This document shows, one piece after another, positions 1 through 7,700 of a stretch of DNA of 19,658 nt (its first letter is position 1; every line of letters starts with the position of its first letter). The translations under genes were made by a program, and so were the position numbers. Below the pieces are notes generated by a model. That model saw only the letters and a program-made list of their open reading frames with translations, had not been told where the DNA came from and did no database searches. Source of the stretch: Anaerolineales bacterium UBA6131 (GTDB lineage Bacteria; Chloroflexota; Anaerolineae; UBA2200); NCBI GenBank assembly GCA_002435875.1, contig DIVN01000049.1:1-19658 (forward strand), written 5' to 3'.

Positions 1-807
1 ACGATCATCTCGGGACGCGGCTGCAGGTACAACTGCAACTTCTGCCAGCCCGCCGAGCGAAGCATCTTCGGGCGCAAGGTGCGCCGCCGCAGCGTCGCGA
101 GCCTCATTGCTGAGTTGAGCGCACTGCGCGACAAGTATCACTTCGCCAGTCTCATGTTCCACGACGACTGCCTGACCGAGGATCGCGAGTGGGTGATGGC
201 CTTTTGCCAGGCCTATCGCGCCGAGGGCTTCAACCAGCCCTTCTTTTGCCAGAGCCGCGCCGACATCATTGTCAAGAACGAGGACATGGTGAAGCTGATG
301 GCTGAGGTTGGGTTGCGCGGTTACCTGGTAGGTTTTGAGAGCGGCAGCGATCGCGTCCTCAAGTTCATCCGCAAGGGCACGAAAAGGGAGCAGAACCTGG
401 AGGCCGCACGGGTCTGTCGCAAGTACGGCATCGCTATCTGGGCCAACTATATGCTCGGATTGCCTACTGAGACTAAGGACGAAGTCCTTGAGACAATTTC
501 CATGCTCAAGCAGATCGACCCTGACTATTACAGCCCTGCATTCTACACACCGCATCCAGGGAGCGATCTCTATAGCTACTGCCAGGCCAACGACCTATCC
601 TTGATCAAGAGCCATGACAGCTATCGCCGCAACCCCGACGAGGCCAAGATCAAGGGGATAGACTACGAATGGCTGCAGTGGGCACTAAGGGAGTCGCAAC
701 GACGCAGTGCATGGAACCAGTTTGCGCGCAGAGCCCGTTACTACTGGAGGCGCTATGCACGCCCGAAGAAGATCGTGCGGAGACTCTGGGCGGTGCTAAC
801 GAACTGA
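1..807 (+). CDS. Radical SAM enzyme, C-terminal 268 residues (5' end outside window)
   Basis: The reading frame is open from the first base to TGA at 805-807, so the start lies upstream. The radical SAM iron-sulfur motif is visible as CRYNCNFC (CX3CX2C) at fragment residues 8-15, encoded at 22-45; its three cysteines would bind the 4Fe-4S cluster that cleaves S-adenosylmethionine. Further family signatures follow: GFESGSDRVLKFIRKGT, and NYMLGLPTET before a TPHPGSDLY segment. This pattern is typical of the B12-binding radical SAM group (BchE/MiaB-like core). The cobalamin-binding N-terminal domain, if present, would lie before position 1 and cannot be seen. The C-terminus is basic (RRARYYWRRYARPKK). 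The substrate is unknown; such genes often sit in lipid or glycan clusters, and the next gene 51 bases downstream makes a nucleotide-sugar intermediate, which fits but does not prove such a role. Confidence 0.88.
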   Translation, partial: TIISGRGCRYNCNFCQPAERSIFGRKVRRRSVASLIAELSALRDKYHFASLMFHDDCLTEDREWVMAFCQAYRAEGFNQPFFCQSRADIIVKNEDMVKLMAEVGLRGYLVGFESGSDRVLKFIRKGTKREQNLEAARVCRKYGIAIWANYMLGLPTETKDEVLETISMLKQIDPDYYSPAFYTPHPGSDLYSYCQANDLSLIKSHDSYRRNPDEAKIKGIDYEWLQWALRESQRRSAWNQFARRARYYWRRYARPKKIVRRLWAVLTN

Positions 808-842
808 GTCTTTGGCGCGGCTGCTTGTAGCCAACCTGTCCT

Positions 843-848
843 GGAGGG
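843..848 (+). promoter_or_regulatory. Ribosome binding site that selects the TTG start of the dehydratase gene
   Basis: GGAGGG lies 9 bases before the TTG at 858-860. The ATG at 851 is only 2 bases away, is out of frame and stops after four codons. The in-frame ATG at 870 would be 21 bases away, too far. The site therefore favours TTG 858. Confidence 0.6.
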
Positions 849-857
849 TCATGGACC

Positions 858-1886
858 TTGCGTAACCTAATGATCGCTGGCGGAGCCGGTTTCATTGGCA
901 GCAATTTCGTTCGCCATGTCTTGCGGAATCACCCCGATTACCAGGTGGTAGTTTATGACAAGCTGACGTACGCAGGTAATCTGCAGAATCTCCTGGATGT
1001 GGATGACGATCCAAGGTACAGCTTTGTGCAAGGCGATATCTGTGAGCCGCAGGCAGTTGAGGATGTCATCCGAAAGTGCCAGGTCGACACGCTGGTCAAT
1101 TTTGCCGCCGAGACGCACGTTGACCGATCGATCATGGATCCGGATGCCTTCATCCGGACAGATGTGTATGGCACTTATGTACTGCTGGAGGCAGCGCGCA
1201 AGCTGGGCCTCGAACGGTATCACCAGGTCTCCACCGACGAGGTATATGGACACGTCGAGGGAGAGCATCGGTCCCTCGAGAGCGATCCTTTGGCGCCCCG
1301 CAGCCCCTATGCTGCAAGCAAAGCCAGCGGTGACCTCATGGCACTTGCCTATTACGTAACTTACGGTGTGCCTGTCACGGTCACTCGCGGAGCGAACAAC
1401 GTCGGGCCCTATCAGTACCCGGAGAAAGTCGTGCCGGTCTTTGTGACCAACGCTATGGACGATTTGCCGCTGCCAGTGTATGGTGACGGCAGACAGCGTC
1501 GGGACTATCAATACGTACTGGACCATTGTGAGGCTCTTGACCTGGTGCTCCACAAGGGCCAGGTTGGCCAGGTCTATAATTTGGGCACAGGCAGCGAGAT
1601 CGAAAACTTGGCCATGATTGAGATTCTGCTGGACGAAATGGGCAAGCCGTCAACGCTTATTCAGCATGTCACGGATCGACCTGGGCATGACCGCAGGTAT
1701 TGTTTGAATGTGGACAAGGTCAAGACCCTGGGCTGGCAGCCACGTTTTGACCATGAGCAAGCGATCCGCGCCACGGTTCGCTGGTATATGCAGAACGAGT
1801 GGTGGTGGCGGCCGATCAAGTCGGGCGAGCGCTATCGCGATTATTATCAAAAGAATTACGGCGACCGGAAACTGGTTGCACCGTGA
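858..1886 (+). CDS. rfbB: dTDP-glucose 4,6-dehydratase (342 aa)
   Basis: This protein matches the RmlB/RfbB family, which converts dTDP-glucose to dTDP-4-keto-6-deoxyglucose using bound NAD+, an early step toward rhamnose and other deoxysugars. Visible signatures are the Rossmann NAD site GGAGFIG at residues 8-14, STDEVYG at 125-131 (the Thr-Asp-Glu catalytic set that separates dehydratases from epimerases), YAASK at 151-155 (catalytic Tyr and Lys), NNVGPYQYPEK at 180-190, the RDYQYVLDH region near 215-223, and TDRPGHDRRY in the C-terminal half. The length is normal for the family. The start is TTG, supported by GGAGGG upstream; ATG 870 would remove four residues. The familiar SNNYGPYQFPEK motif appears here as ANNVGPYQYPEK, a mild deviation. 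The gene follows the radical SAM gene by 50 bases and may be cotranscribed. No rmlA, rmlC or rmlD gene is present in the window, so the final sugar cannot be named. Confidence 0.95.
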   Translation: MRNLMIAGGAGFIGSNFVRHVLRNHPDYQVVVYDKLTYAGNLQNLLDVDDDPRYSFVQGDICEPQAVEDVIRKCQVDTLVNFAAETHVDRSIMDPDAFIRTDVYGTYVLLEAARKLGLERYHQVSTDEVYGHVEGEHRSLESDPLAPRSPYAASKASGDLMALAYYVTYGVPVTVTRGANNVGPYQYPEKVVPVFVTNAMDDLPLPVYGDGRQRRDYQYVLDHCEALDLVLHKGQVGQVYNLGTGSEIENLAMIEILLDEMGKPSTLIQHVTDRPGHDRRYCLNVDKVKTLGWQPRFDHEQAIRATVRWYMQNEWWWRPIKSGERYRDYYQKNYGDRKLVAP

Positions 1887-2176
1887 GCAAGGCGTCCAGG
1901 ATGCGCCACTTGTGCAGGGGGCATTTGGGGCTGGGCGATAGCACACTGTTCCCGATCTTGCCCTTGCTACGCCTACCGGGCGTCGGTGGAGCAGCTCTTG
2001 CCAGATCGACTGGCTTGTCTCAGCCGACGGGTGAACGATTTGCAGGTCGAGGCAGCCGCTTTTGTAATCTGTGCTTCCTGTAGTAGACTCATATGTCGTA
2101 CTCAGCCAGGTGGTCGCCACTGCCGGCTTGACCTTTACTTATCGGGCGCTGAGCTAATTGAAAGGAGTCATCATAC
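1887..2176 (+). other. Intergenic region before the inositol-phosphate synthase gene
   Basis: I see no convincing gene here. A TTGACC at 2128-2133 resembles a -35 box, but the nearest -10-like hexamer (CTAATT, 2154-2159) is 20 bases away, so any promoter is weak or non-standard. AAAGGAG at 2161-2167 is a strong ribosome binding site 9 bases before the ATG at 2177. No long hairpin with a T-tract follows the dehydratase gene, so read-through into the next gene is possible. Confidence 0.4.
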
Positions 2177-3259
2177 ATGTCCAAGATTCGAGTGGCCATT
2201 ATTGGAGTTGGCAACTGCGCCTCATCGCTTGTACAAGGCGTGCAGTTCTACAAGGATGCCGCTGACGATGAGTTTGTCCCCGGCCTGATGCATGTGCGAC
2301 TGGGCGGATATCACATCAGCGACATCGAGTTCACAGCGGCTTTTGATATCGATCAGAATAAGGTTGGCAAAGACCTGTCTGAGGCCGTGTTCGCGCCACC
2401 CAACAATACGATCAAGTTCGCCGACGTGCCTTATCTGGGCATCCCCGTCTCACGCGGCATGACCCACGATGGTCTCGGCAAGTACCTCTCGCAGATTATC
2501 ACCAAGGCGCCAGGGCCTACATCTGATGTCGTGGGTATCCTGAAGGAGACCAAGACGGATGTGGTGGTCAGCTACTTGCCCGTCGGTAGCGAGATGGCCA
2601 CCAAATGGTACGTGGAACAAATCCTGGATGCCGGCTGCGGGATGGTCAACTGCATCCCGGTATTCATTGCCCGGGAAAAGTACTGGCAGGGCAGGTTCAA
2701 GGAACGTGGTTTGCCCATCGTTGGTGATGATATCAAATCACAGGTAGGCGCAACCATCACTCACCGGATTCTGACGACTTTGTTCCGTGAGCGCGGCGTT
2801 CATCTGGATCGCACCTATCAGCTCAACTTTGGCGGGAATACGGACTTTCTGAACATGCTTGAGCGTGAGCGACTCGAGTCGAAGAAGATTTCCAAGACCA
2901 ACGCGGTCACCAGTATGTTGGACTATAATTTGGGGGCTGACAATGTGCACGTGGGGCCTAGCGATCACGTGCCGTGGCTCACCGATCGCAAGTGGTGCTA
3001 TATCCGCATGGAGGGCACGACGTTTGGCAACGTCCCTCTTAACCTGGAGTGCAAGCTAGAGGTCTGGGATTCACCCAACTCGGCCGGGGTAGTGGTGGAC
3101 GCCATTCGATGCTGCAAGCTGGCGCTGGACCGCAAGATGAGTGGCACGCTGATTGCTCCGTCCGCGTATTTCATGAAGTCTCCGCCTGAGCAATACCCTG
3201 ATGCCCAGGCTCGCGAAATGGTCGAGGCATTCATTGCCGAAGGGGCAACGCAAGCTTAA
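2177..3259 (+). CDS. ino1: myo-Inositol-1-phosphate synthase, actinobacterial type (360 aa)
   Basis: The enzyme converts glucose-6-phosphate to inositol-phosphate through an NAD+-dependent oxidation, cyclisation and reduction, the entry to inositol lipids and solutes. The sequence shows the N-terminal Rossmann motif IGVGNCASSL (residues 9-18), GDDIKSQVGATITHR (183-197), NFGGNTDFLNM (217-227) and SPNSAGVVVDAIRCCKLAL (299-317). At 360 residues it matches the short form of Mycobacterium, other Actinobacteria and Chloroflexi rather than the eukaryotic form of more than 500 residues. ATG 2177 follows AAAGGAG by 9 bases. A strong terminator follows the stop codon, so this gene ends a transcription unit. 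Phosphatidylinositol-type lipids or inositol-based solutes are the likely outlets, but no downstream enzyme is visible. Function is near certain from the motifs; the physiological product is inferred. Confidence 0.95.
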   Translation: MSKIRVAIIGVGNCASSLVQGVQFYKDAADDEFVPGLMHVRLGGYHISDIEFTAAFDIDQNKVGKDLSEAVFAPPNNTIKFADVPYLGIPVSRGMTHDGLGKYLSQIITKAPGPTSDVVGILKETKTDVVVSYLPVGSEMATKWYVEQILDAGCGMVNCIPVFIAREKYWQGRFKERGLPIVGDDIKSQVGATITHRILTTLFRERGVHLDRTYQLNFGGNTDFLNMLERERLESKKISKTNAVTSMLDYNLGADNVHVGPSDHVPWLTDRKWCYIRMEGTTFGNVPLNLECKLEVWDSPNSAGVVVDAIRCCKLALDRKMSGTLIAPSAYFMKSPPEQYPDAQAREMVEAFIAEGATQA

Positions 3260-3273
3260 GATGGTTTCCTGAC

Positions 3274-3310
3274 AGGGGCGCGATCCTTGATGATCGCGCC
3301 CCTTCTTTTT
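3274..3310 (+). terminator. Intrinsic terminator of the inositol-phosphate synthase gene
   Basis: AGGGGCGCGATC (3274-3285) pairs perfectly with GATCGCGCCCCT (3292-3303) around the 6-base loop CTTGAT. TTCTTTTT follows immediately at 3303-3310. The 12-bp GC-rich stem plus T-tract lies 14 bases after the TAA of the synthase gene. The other strand has no T-tract beside the stem, so it should stop rightward transcription only and not the convergent gene that ends at 3345. Confidence 0.93.
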
Positions 3311-3344
3311 GTGCCGTGTCTGTGTGTGGGGTGTTGGCTGTAGG

Positions 3345-4427
3345 CTAACCGAGAGCCCGGTGCTTTCTCCTCTGCCACAAGCTGTTCATGAGCAGGTACA
3401 ATGGCCTGTTGTATACATAGTCGTAAGCACCCACGTAGCGAATCTCACTGCCGCCAAAGCCACGCTTGAAACGGTAGAGACCTCCCATGCCGGTGCTGAG
3501 CACGCCACGTTCTTCTGACCATGCGACATCGCTGATGTCATCGGCACTCACGTCTGGGATGCCCCAGAGATCATAGGATTGACATCCTCGTGCCTTTGCC
3601 CAGCGCATAGCTTCCCACTGCAGTAGGTATGTGGGCATACGCTGTCTTTCCTCGTCGGACGATGCCCCATACATGTACCAGGCGCGCTTACCTTGAGCGA
3701 AGACCATGACCGTAGCCAGTGCCCTGTGTTCATAGTGGGCGAGCAAGAGTGCAGCCTGTTCCTGACAGTCGAATAGTTGCCAGGCCTGATCGTAATAGTC
3801 TGCAGAGTGGATGGCGAACCCGTCACGGCGTCCCGTCATGCACATGAGCTGGTAGAAGGTGGGGAGATCAGACGCATCTCCCAGAGCAACGGTTATACCC
3901 TTGCGCTCAGCCAGACGGATGTTGTAGCGTGTCTTGGGCTTCATCTGCCCCAAGATGCCCTCTTCAGGCAACTCGAGATTTATCACCACCGTCCGCCGGG
4001 GCTGAACTGTGTGTGGGCTCGGCGTGAAACCAAGTCTGCTCATAGCAGACTCGGCTGTGGGGCTGTCTGGCCAATCGGGTTCGACCTTGAGGGCGAGGGC
4101 ATGGCTTGCACGACAGGCGCCGTGGATGGCCGTCCATAGCGAATCACTCACCTCTGCCTTTTGAGCTGACAGATCCACCAGGGGGCCCTTCGGCAGATAC
4201 GCGGTGGTAATGGCCTTTGCCAAGAGGGATCGCAGGAGAATCTGCCCACCGGCAACGATGCGAGAACCGTCAAGGACGGCGATGCGAATGGGCTGCCAGC
4301 CGAACCTGGCTTTCAACTCGGCCCATGATGACGATTGCAGAAAGTGATTGGACTCGTGAGATGCAACCCACTGATCCCACTCTCGCGGTTGGGGGAAGCC
4401 TCGTTCCATCGATGTGGCAACTCGCAT
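3345..4427 (-). CDS. FemAB/FemX-like aminoacyltransferase, GNAT fold (360 aa)
   Basis: The protein resembles the FemAB family (peptidoglycan bridge-forming aminoacyltransferases and related lipid II:glycine transferases), which move amino acids from aminoacyl-tRNA onto cell-wall precursors. Visible family features are HFLQSSSWAELKARFGW near the N-terminus, LPKGPLV, KPKTRYNIRLAERKGI at the centre, YMYGASS and PTYLLQWEAMRWAKARGC in the second GNAT-like half, DLWGIPD, and YRFKRGFGG near the C-terminus. The frame runs back to a TTG at 4463, but ATG 4427 is preferred because a perfect TATAAT lies exactly 6 bases before it (4439-4434), which would place the first transcribed base at the A of the ATG. 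ATG 4409 is a third option. No Shine-Dalgarno motif is seen before either ATG. The gene converges on the inositol-phosphate synthase gene. Substrate specificity cannot be told; some FemAB-like proteins act in exopolysaccharide systems instead. Confidence 0.86.
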   Translation of the reverse strand: MRVATSMERGFPQPREWDQWVASHESNHFLQSSSWAELKARFGWQPIRIAVLDGSRIVAGGQILLRSLLAKAITTAYLPKGPLVDLSAQKAEVSDSLWTAIHGACRASHALALKVEPDWPDSPTAESAMSRLGFTPSPHTVQPRRTVVINLELPEEGILGQMKPKTRYNIRLAERKGITVALGDASDLPTFYQLMCMTGRRDGFAIHSADYYDQAWQLFDCQEQAALLLAHYEHRALATVMVFAQGKRAWYMYGASSDEERQRMPTYLLQWEAMRWAKARGCQSYDLWGIPDVSADDISDVAWSEERGVLSTGMGGLYRFKRGFGGSEIRYVGAYDYVYNRPLYLLMNSLWQRRKHRALG

Positions 4428-4433
4428 GCAGCC

Positions 4434-4463
4434 ATTATAGAGGACTTGGACGACTACGTGCAA
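4434..4463 (-). promoter_or_regulatory. Promoter of the FemAB-like gene, apparently leaderless
   Basis: Read leftward, the minus strand shows TTGCAC (4463-4458; matches only the TTG half of the -35 consensus), an 18-base spacer, and a perfect TATAAT -10 (4439-4434). Six bases, GGCTGC, then separate it from ATG 4427. A normal -10 to +1 distance puts transcription start on the start codon itself. The weak -35 lowers certainty. Confidence 0.62.
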
Positions 4464-4544
4464 CCCGCCACCGCTCTAGCCCGCCGTTCCGCGGCAGCTG
4501 TAGCTGGCACGAACGCGTATCCTTTGCCGCCAGCCAGACGTCTT

Positions 4545-4576
4545 CAGAAGAAAGGGGGTGGAGCCCCTTTCTTCTG
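4545..4576. repeat. 13-bp perfect inverted repeat in the divergent intergenic region
   Basis: CAGAAGAAAGGGG (4545-4557) pairs exactly with CCCCTTTCTTCTG (4564-4576) around the loop GTGGAG. The rightward flank CTTGCCTTTCTT is pyrimidine-rich but not a clean T-tract. It lies between two divergent promoters with no rightward gene before it, so a role as terminator of a neighbouring gene is hard to assign. It could be an insulator hairpin, a protein-binding site or a copy of a dispersed palindromic repeat. A separate 10-bp palindrome, TACGTACGTA, lies at 4588-4597. Confidence 0.7.
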
Positions 4577-4668
4577 CTTGCCTTTCTTACGTACGTATAG
4601 TGGGACGGGTGACAGGAGAGGCTCTTGACATACTTCAAGTGGTTCTCCGAGGGCAATCTTGTTGTGCT

Positions 4669-4698
4669 TTGACAAACTCGTGGTCTTGAGCTTATAAT
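4669..4698 (+). promoter_or_regulatory. Perfect-consensus sigma70-type promoter of the giant gene
   Basis: TTGACA at 4669-4674 and TATAAT at 4693-4698 are both exact matches to the housekeeping consensus, separated by 18 bases. Transcription should begin near 4705, giving a leader of about 66 bases before ATG 4771. A second TTGACA at 4625-4630 has no matching -10. Such a full consensus suggests strong basal transcription. Confidence 0.85.
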
Positions 4699-4703
4699 CG
4701 TGT

Positions 4704-4750
4704 TCAATGGTGCGACCGGTGGCCTATCTTTTGTGATTTGCAACCATTGA
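4704..4750 (+). promoter_or_regulatory. Possible 5'-terminal stem in the giant gene's mRNA leader
   Basis: TCAATGGT (4704-4711) is the exact reverse complement of ACCATTGA (4743-4750). The left arm starts at the predicted first transcribed base and the right arm ends 5 bases before the ribosome binding site at 4756. The loop of 31 bases contains the palindrome ACCGGT (4715-4720). It may protect the 5' end of the mRNA or modulate translation. An 8-bp match over this distance could also be chance. Confidence 0.35.
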
Positions 4751-4755
4751 TCCAC

Positions 4756-4762
4756 AGGGAGG
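4756..4762 (+). promoter_or_regulatory. Ribosome binding site that fixes the giant gene's start
   Basis: AGGGAGG ends 8 bases before ATG 4771. The earlier in-frame TTG at 4738 and the later ATG at 4852 have no comparable site, so 4771 is the best start. Confidence 0.85.
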
Positions 4763-4770
4763 CTTACCCC

Positions 4771-7700
4771 ATGTACGAGATGACCCTGGCCGATTCCCCG
4801 AAGAATGCGCTATTATCTCCTGCGCATACCGCCAAAGATGAGCCGTTGACCATGCGATCCCGGCATGTCCTCCTCTCGCTGCTGGTGTTTGCCATCTCTG
4901 TGGCTGTCCTCTTTGTCGCGCCAGCCCTCGCATTGCGTCTGATGGCGGGCTCAGTTGAGCTGGACCCCTTGAGCATATTCGACGGATATGCTTCGGAGGT
5001 ACATGCCTCGGCCGTGGTAACCAACGTCGTGCTGCAGCAGGGCGTGTATCCGATGGTCAATGGGATTCCTACCGGTGTGCCCTACGTAGGCACAAAAGAC
5101 ACCTACATCAACCGCTGGATTCCTACCAACAATTTTGGGGCGGAACCCCGGTTGATCCTGGGGCAAAGCCGTGCCTATCGTCCCCTGATCTATTTCGACC
5201 TGAGTACCCTTGCCATCCCCTCACATGCCACTGTGGTGAGCGCCGAGTTGGGCGTTTACTGCTATGCTCGAAACATCTTTGCCTCTATGGAGGGGCAGGT
5301 CTATAAGGTTTACACTCACTGGGAGCCGATGGAAGCGACGTGGATGAAGCGCACGGCTGCCAGCTTCTGGGCGATGGAAGGTTGCGATTTGCCGGAGGTG
5401 GACCGGGCTACCGACCCCGTGTATACGCGGACCCTGTTTACCCGCGACGACTTTCACTATTTTGACGTTACTTCCATTGTGCAGGACTGGATCGCAACTC
5501 CCTCCGGGAACGAGGGGTTCCTCCTGGTGGCGCCCGGCCCCAATGTCATCTATGACTATCGCAGCGCGGATTGGAGTACTCCTCAAGAGCGGCCCAAGCT
5601 GGTGATCGACTACACCATCGCACCGCTGCCAACGCCAACTCCAACCCGTACCAACACCCCGGGCCCAACGCCTACGCGCACTGCAACTCCGACTCCTACG
5701 ACTACACCAGCCCCGGGTGTTGTCCTGGATGAGACATCGCTGTGCTACACGCAGACAGTTGGTGTGTGGAACTCGGCCACGGGCAGTGGCTACGGGAGTA
5801 ACTTCAACTATGAGAATGTGACCTCGGTGGTGACTGCCTCCTGGCAGCCCTGCTCGGCCAATCCAATTCCCGCAGACAGCATGTATGATGTCCGCGCCTT
5901 TTGGAGCGTGCACTCGCTCAGGCCGACCTCTGTGCCCTATGAGATCCACTATGACGGTGGCACAGTCACAGTCAACGTCAATCAGACCAAGAATGCGCTT
6001 GGTCAGACAGTAGCTGACTTTTCCGATTCGGGCTGGTACAGCCTTGGCATTTATCCATTCCGCGCGGGGACTTTTACGACAACGGGTGAGTACGTTGAGC
6101 TCAGCGCTCCGCCAGATTCCACTGTAACGTGCGCGGATGCCGTGCGCTGGATTCAGCTAAGCGGCGTCGCCGGGCCTCCCTACACCATGACGATGTCCGC
6201 AAGTCCAAGCACGCTGCCGTCCGATGGAGCGGCAACGTCAACAATTATGGTCACTGTCACTGACAAGTTTGGCGCCCCGGTCACAGATGGAACCATGGTA
6301 GGTCTGACGACTACTCTTGGTACAGTGCCCCATGCTTATACGGAGGCTGAGGATGCTTCCGTAACACGCCTGGGAGCCTGGAACGAGTACGCGGCAGCGG
6401 GGCCCAGCGGTGGCAGGTTGATCTACTCGGACAACTTTGGAGATGAGGTCACCTGGAACTTCCAGGGCCCTGCGGTTTCTCTGGTCTATGCCAAGAATAT
6501 CGGCGGTGGTGTGGCCGACGTGAGTGTGGATGGAGTCCATGTCACATCGATCAACTTTGCCAGCGGGGCACTTGAGTGGCAGGTTGAGACTCAACTTACC
6601 ACGACCTTAGGCTCGGGGGTACATACCATCCGCATTCGAAACGGCGGGGTTGGCCGTATCTGGCTCGACGCATTCCGCTCCGGTACGACAACCAGCGCCG
6701 GTGTAGCGACTGCCCCGTTGACCGCACCAAGCACCATAGGGACCGCCATTGTCGGTGCCACGGCCATCGGGAAAGGTCTCACGGGTATCGCGCCAACGTG
6801 GCCCTTCACCTGGACGACAGTGTCTTTCCCCGGCCCTTCAGTGGTATGGGTGGATGATGACTATTGCAGTGCGTGCGGTAACGACGGCCATATATGGAAC
6901 TATGACGCCTTTGACGTAATCCAGGATGGTGTCGACAAAGTCCTCAGCGGCGGCACGGTGCATGTCCTGGCAGGCACCTACCCTGAGAGCGTGACCGTAA
7001 ACAAGCCAGTGAGCCTGTTGGGCGTGGGCAGTGACGTCGTGGTAGTGGATGGAACCGACGCCGCAGGCAGCCGTGGGTTCTATGTCGATCGGGCCGATGA
7101 CGTGACCATCAGCGGTTTCAAAATCAGGGATTTTGAGCGCGGTATCTACCTTCGCGGCACGGGCACCGCCGCGGGCCCGCGGGTCTACAACGCTACTATC
7201 ACAAACAATGCTTTCGAGAGCAACAACGCGGGGGCAAATTCTCATGCCATCTATGGCACATACGTGTACTTCAGTACCCTGTGCAGCAATGACATCACGT
7301 CAGGCTACCAGGGAATCTCCCTGGAGAACATCTACCAGTCTACCATTTGCTACAATGAGATCTACAACAACCTGGGCGCAGCCATCACGCTGCTTACTGG
7401 CAACGACAACTCGCTCGACAACAACGTTATCTACAACAATCAGAATGTTGGCATCGAGCTGGTTGGGGTAACCAACGGCAATGGTGTCTATGGCAATACC
7501 ATCCATGACCAGGGCTGGGATGGCATTCTGGTTCGAGGAGCCACGACGGCGACCGTCGAAATCGCCGCCAATGTCGTGGAGCGTACCAATCAGGCATGGT
7601 TGAATGCCGCGGCCGCCGTGCCAGATGCTGATCACAATCTGGGCGGCATTGTCCTCCTTGACTGTACCGACTCGGCGATATACCTGAACCGGATCTCCAA

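Noticed and set aside
851..865. ATG 851 leader mini-frame (ATG GAC CTT GCG TAA) overlapping the dehydratase start
   Set aside because: It has four codons and is only 2 bases from the GGAGGG; it is too close for normal initiation, although translational coupling cannot be excluded.
867..1553. Minus-strand open frame of 228 codons opposite the dehydratase gene
   Set aside because: The plus strand encodes all RmlB catalytic motifs over this span; the antisense frame has no recognisable features.
1990..2125. Small stems in the intergenic region (for example GCCAG/CTGGC and GTGG/CCAC)
   Set aside because: Stems of 4-5 bp without a T-tract are expected by chance in DNA of this composition.
4428..4463. 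TTG 4463 as the start of the FemAB-like protein
   Set aside because: The segment 4434-4463 looks like promoter sequence with a perfect -10 box, and the conserved family region begins well after ATG 4427.
4625..4630. Second TTGACA as an additional promoter
   Set aside because: No -10-like hexamer lies 15-20 bases downstream (the sequence there is GC-rich CGAGGG), so it is probably chance or only an upstream element.
4738..4770. TTG 4738 as the start of the giant protein
   Set aside because: No ribosome binding site precedes it, while AGGGAGG stands 8 bases before ATG 4771.
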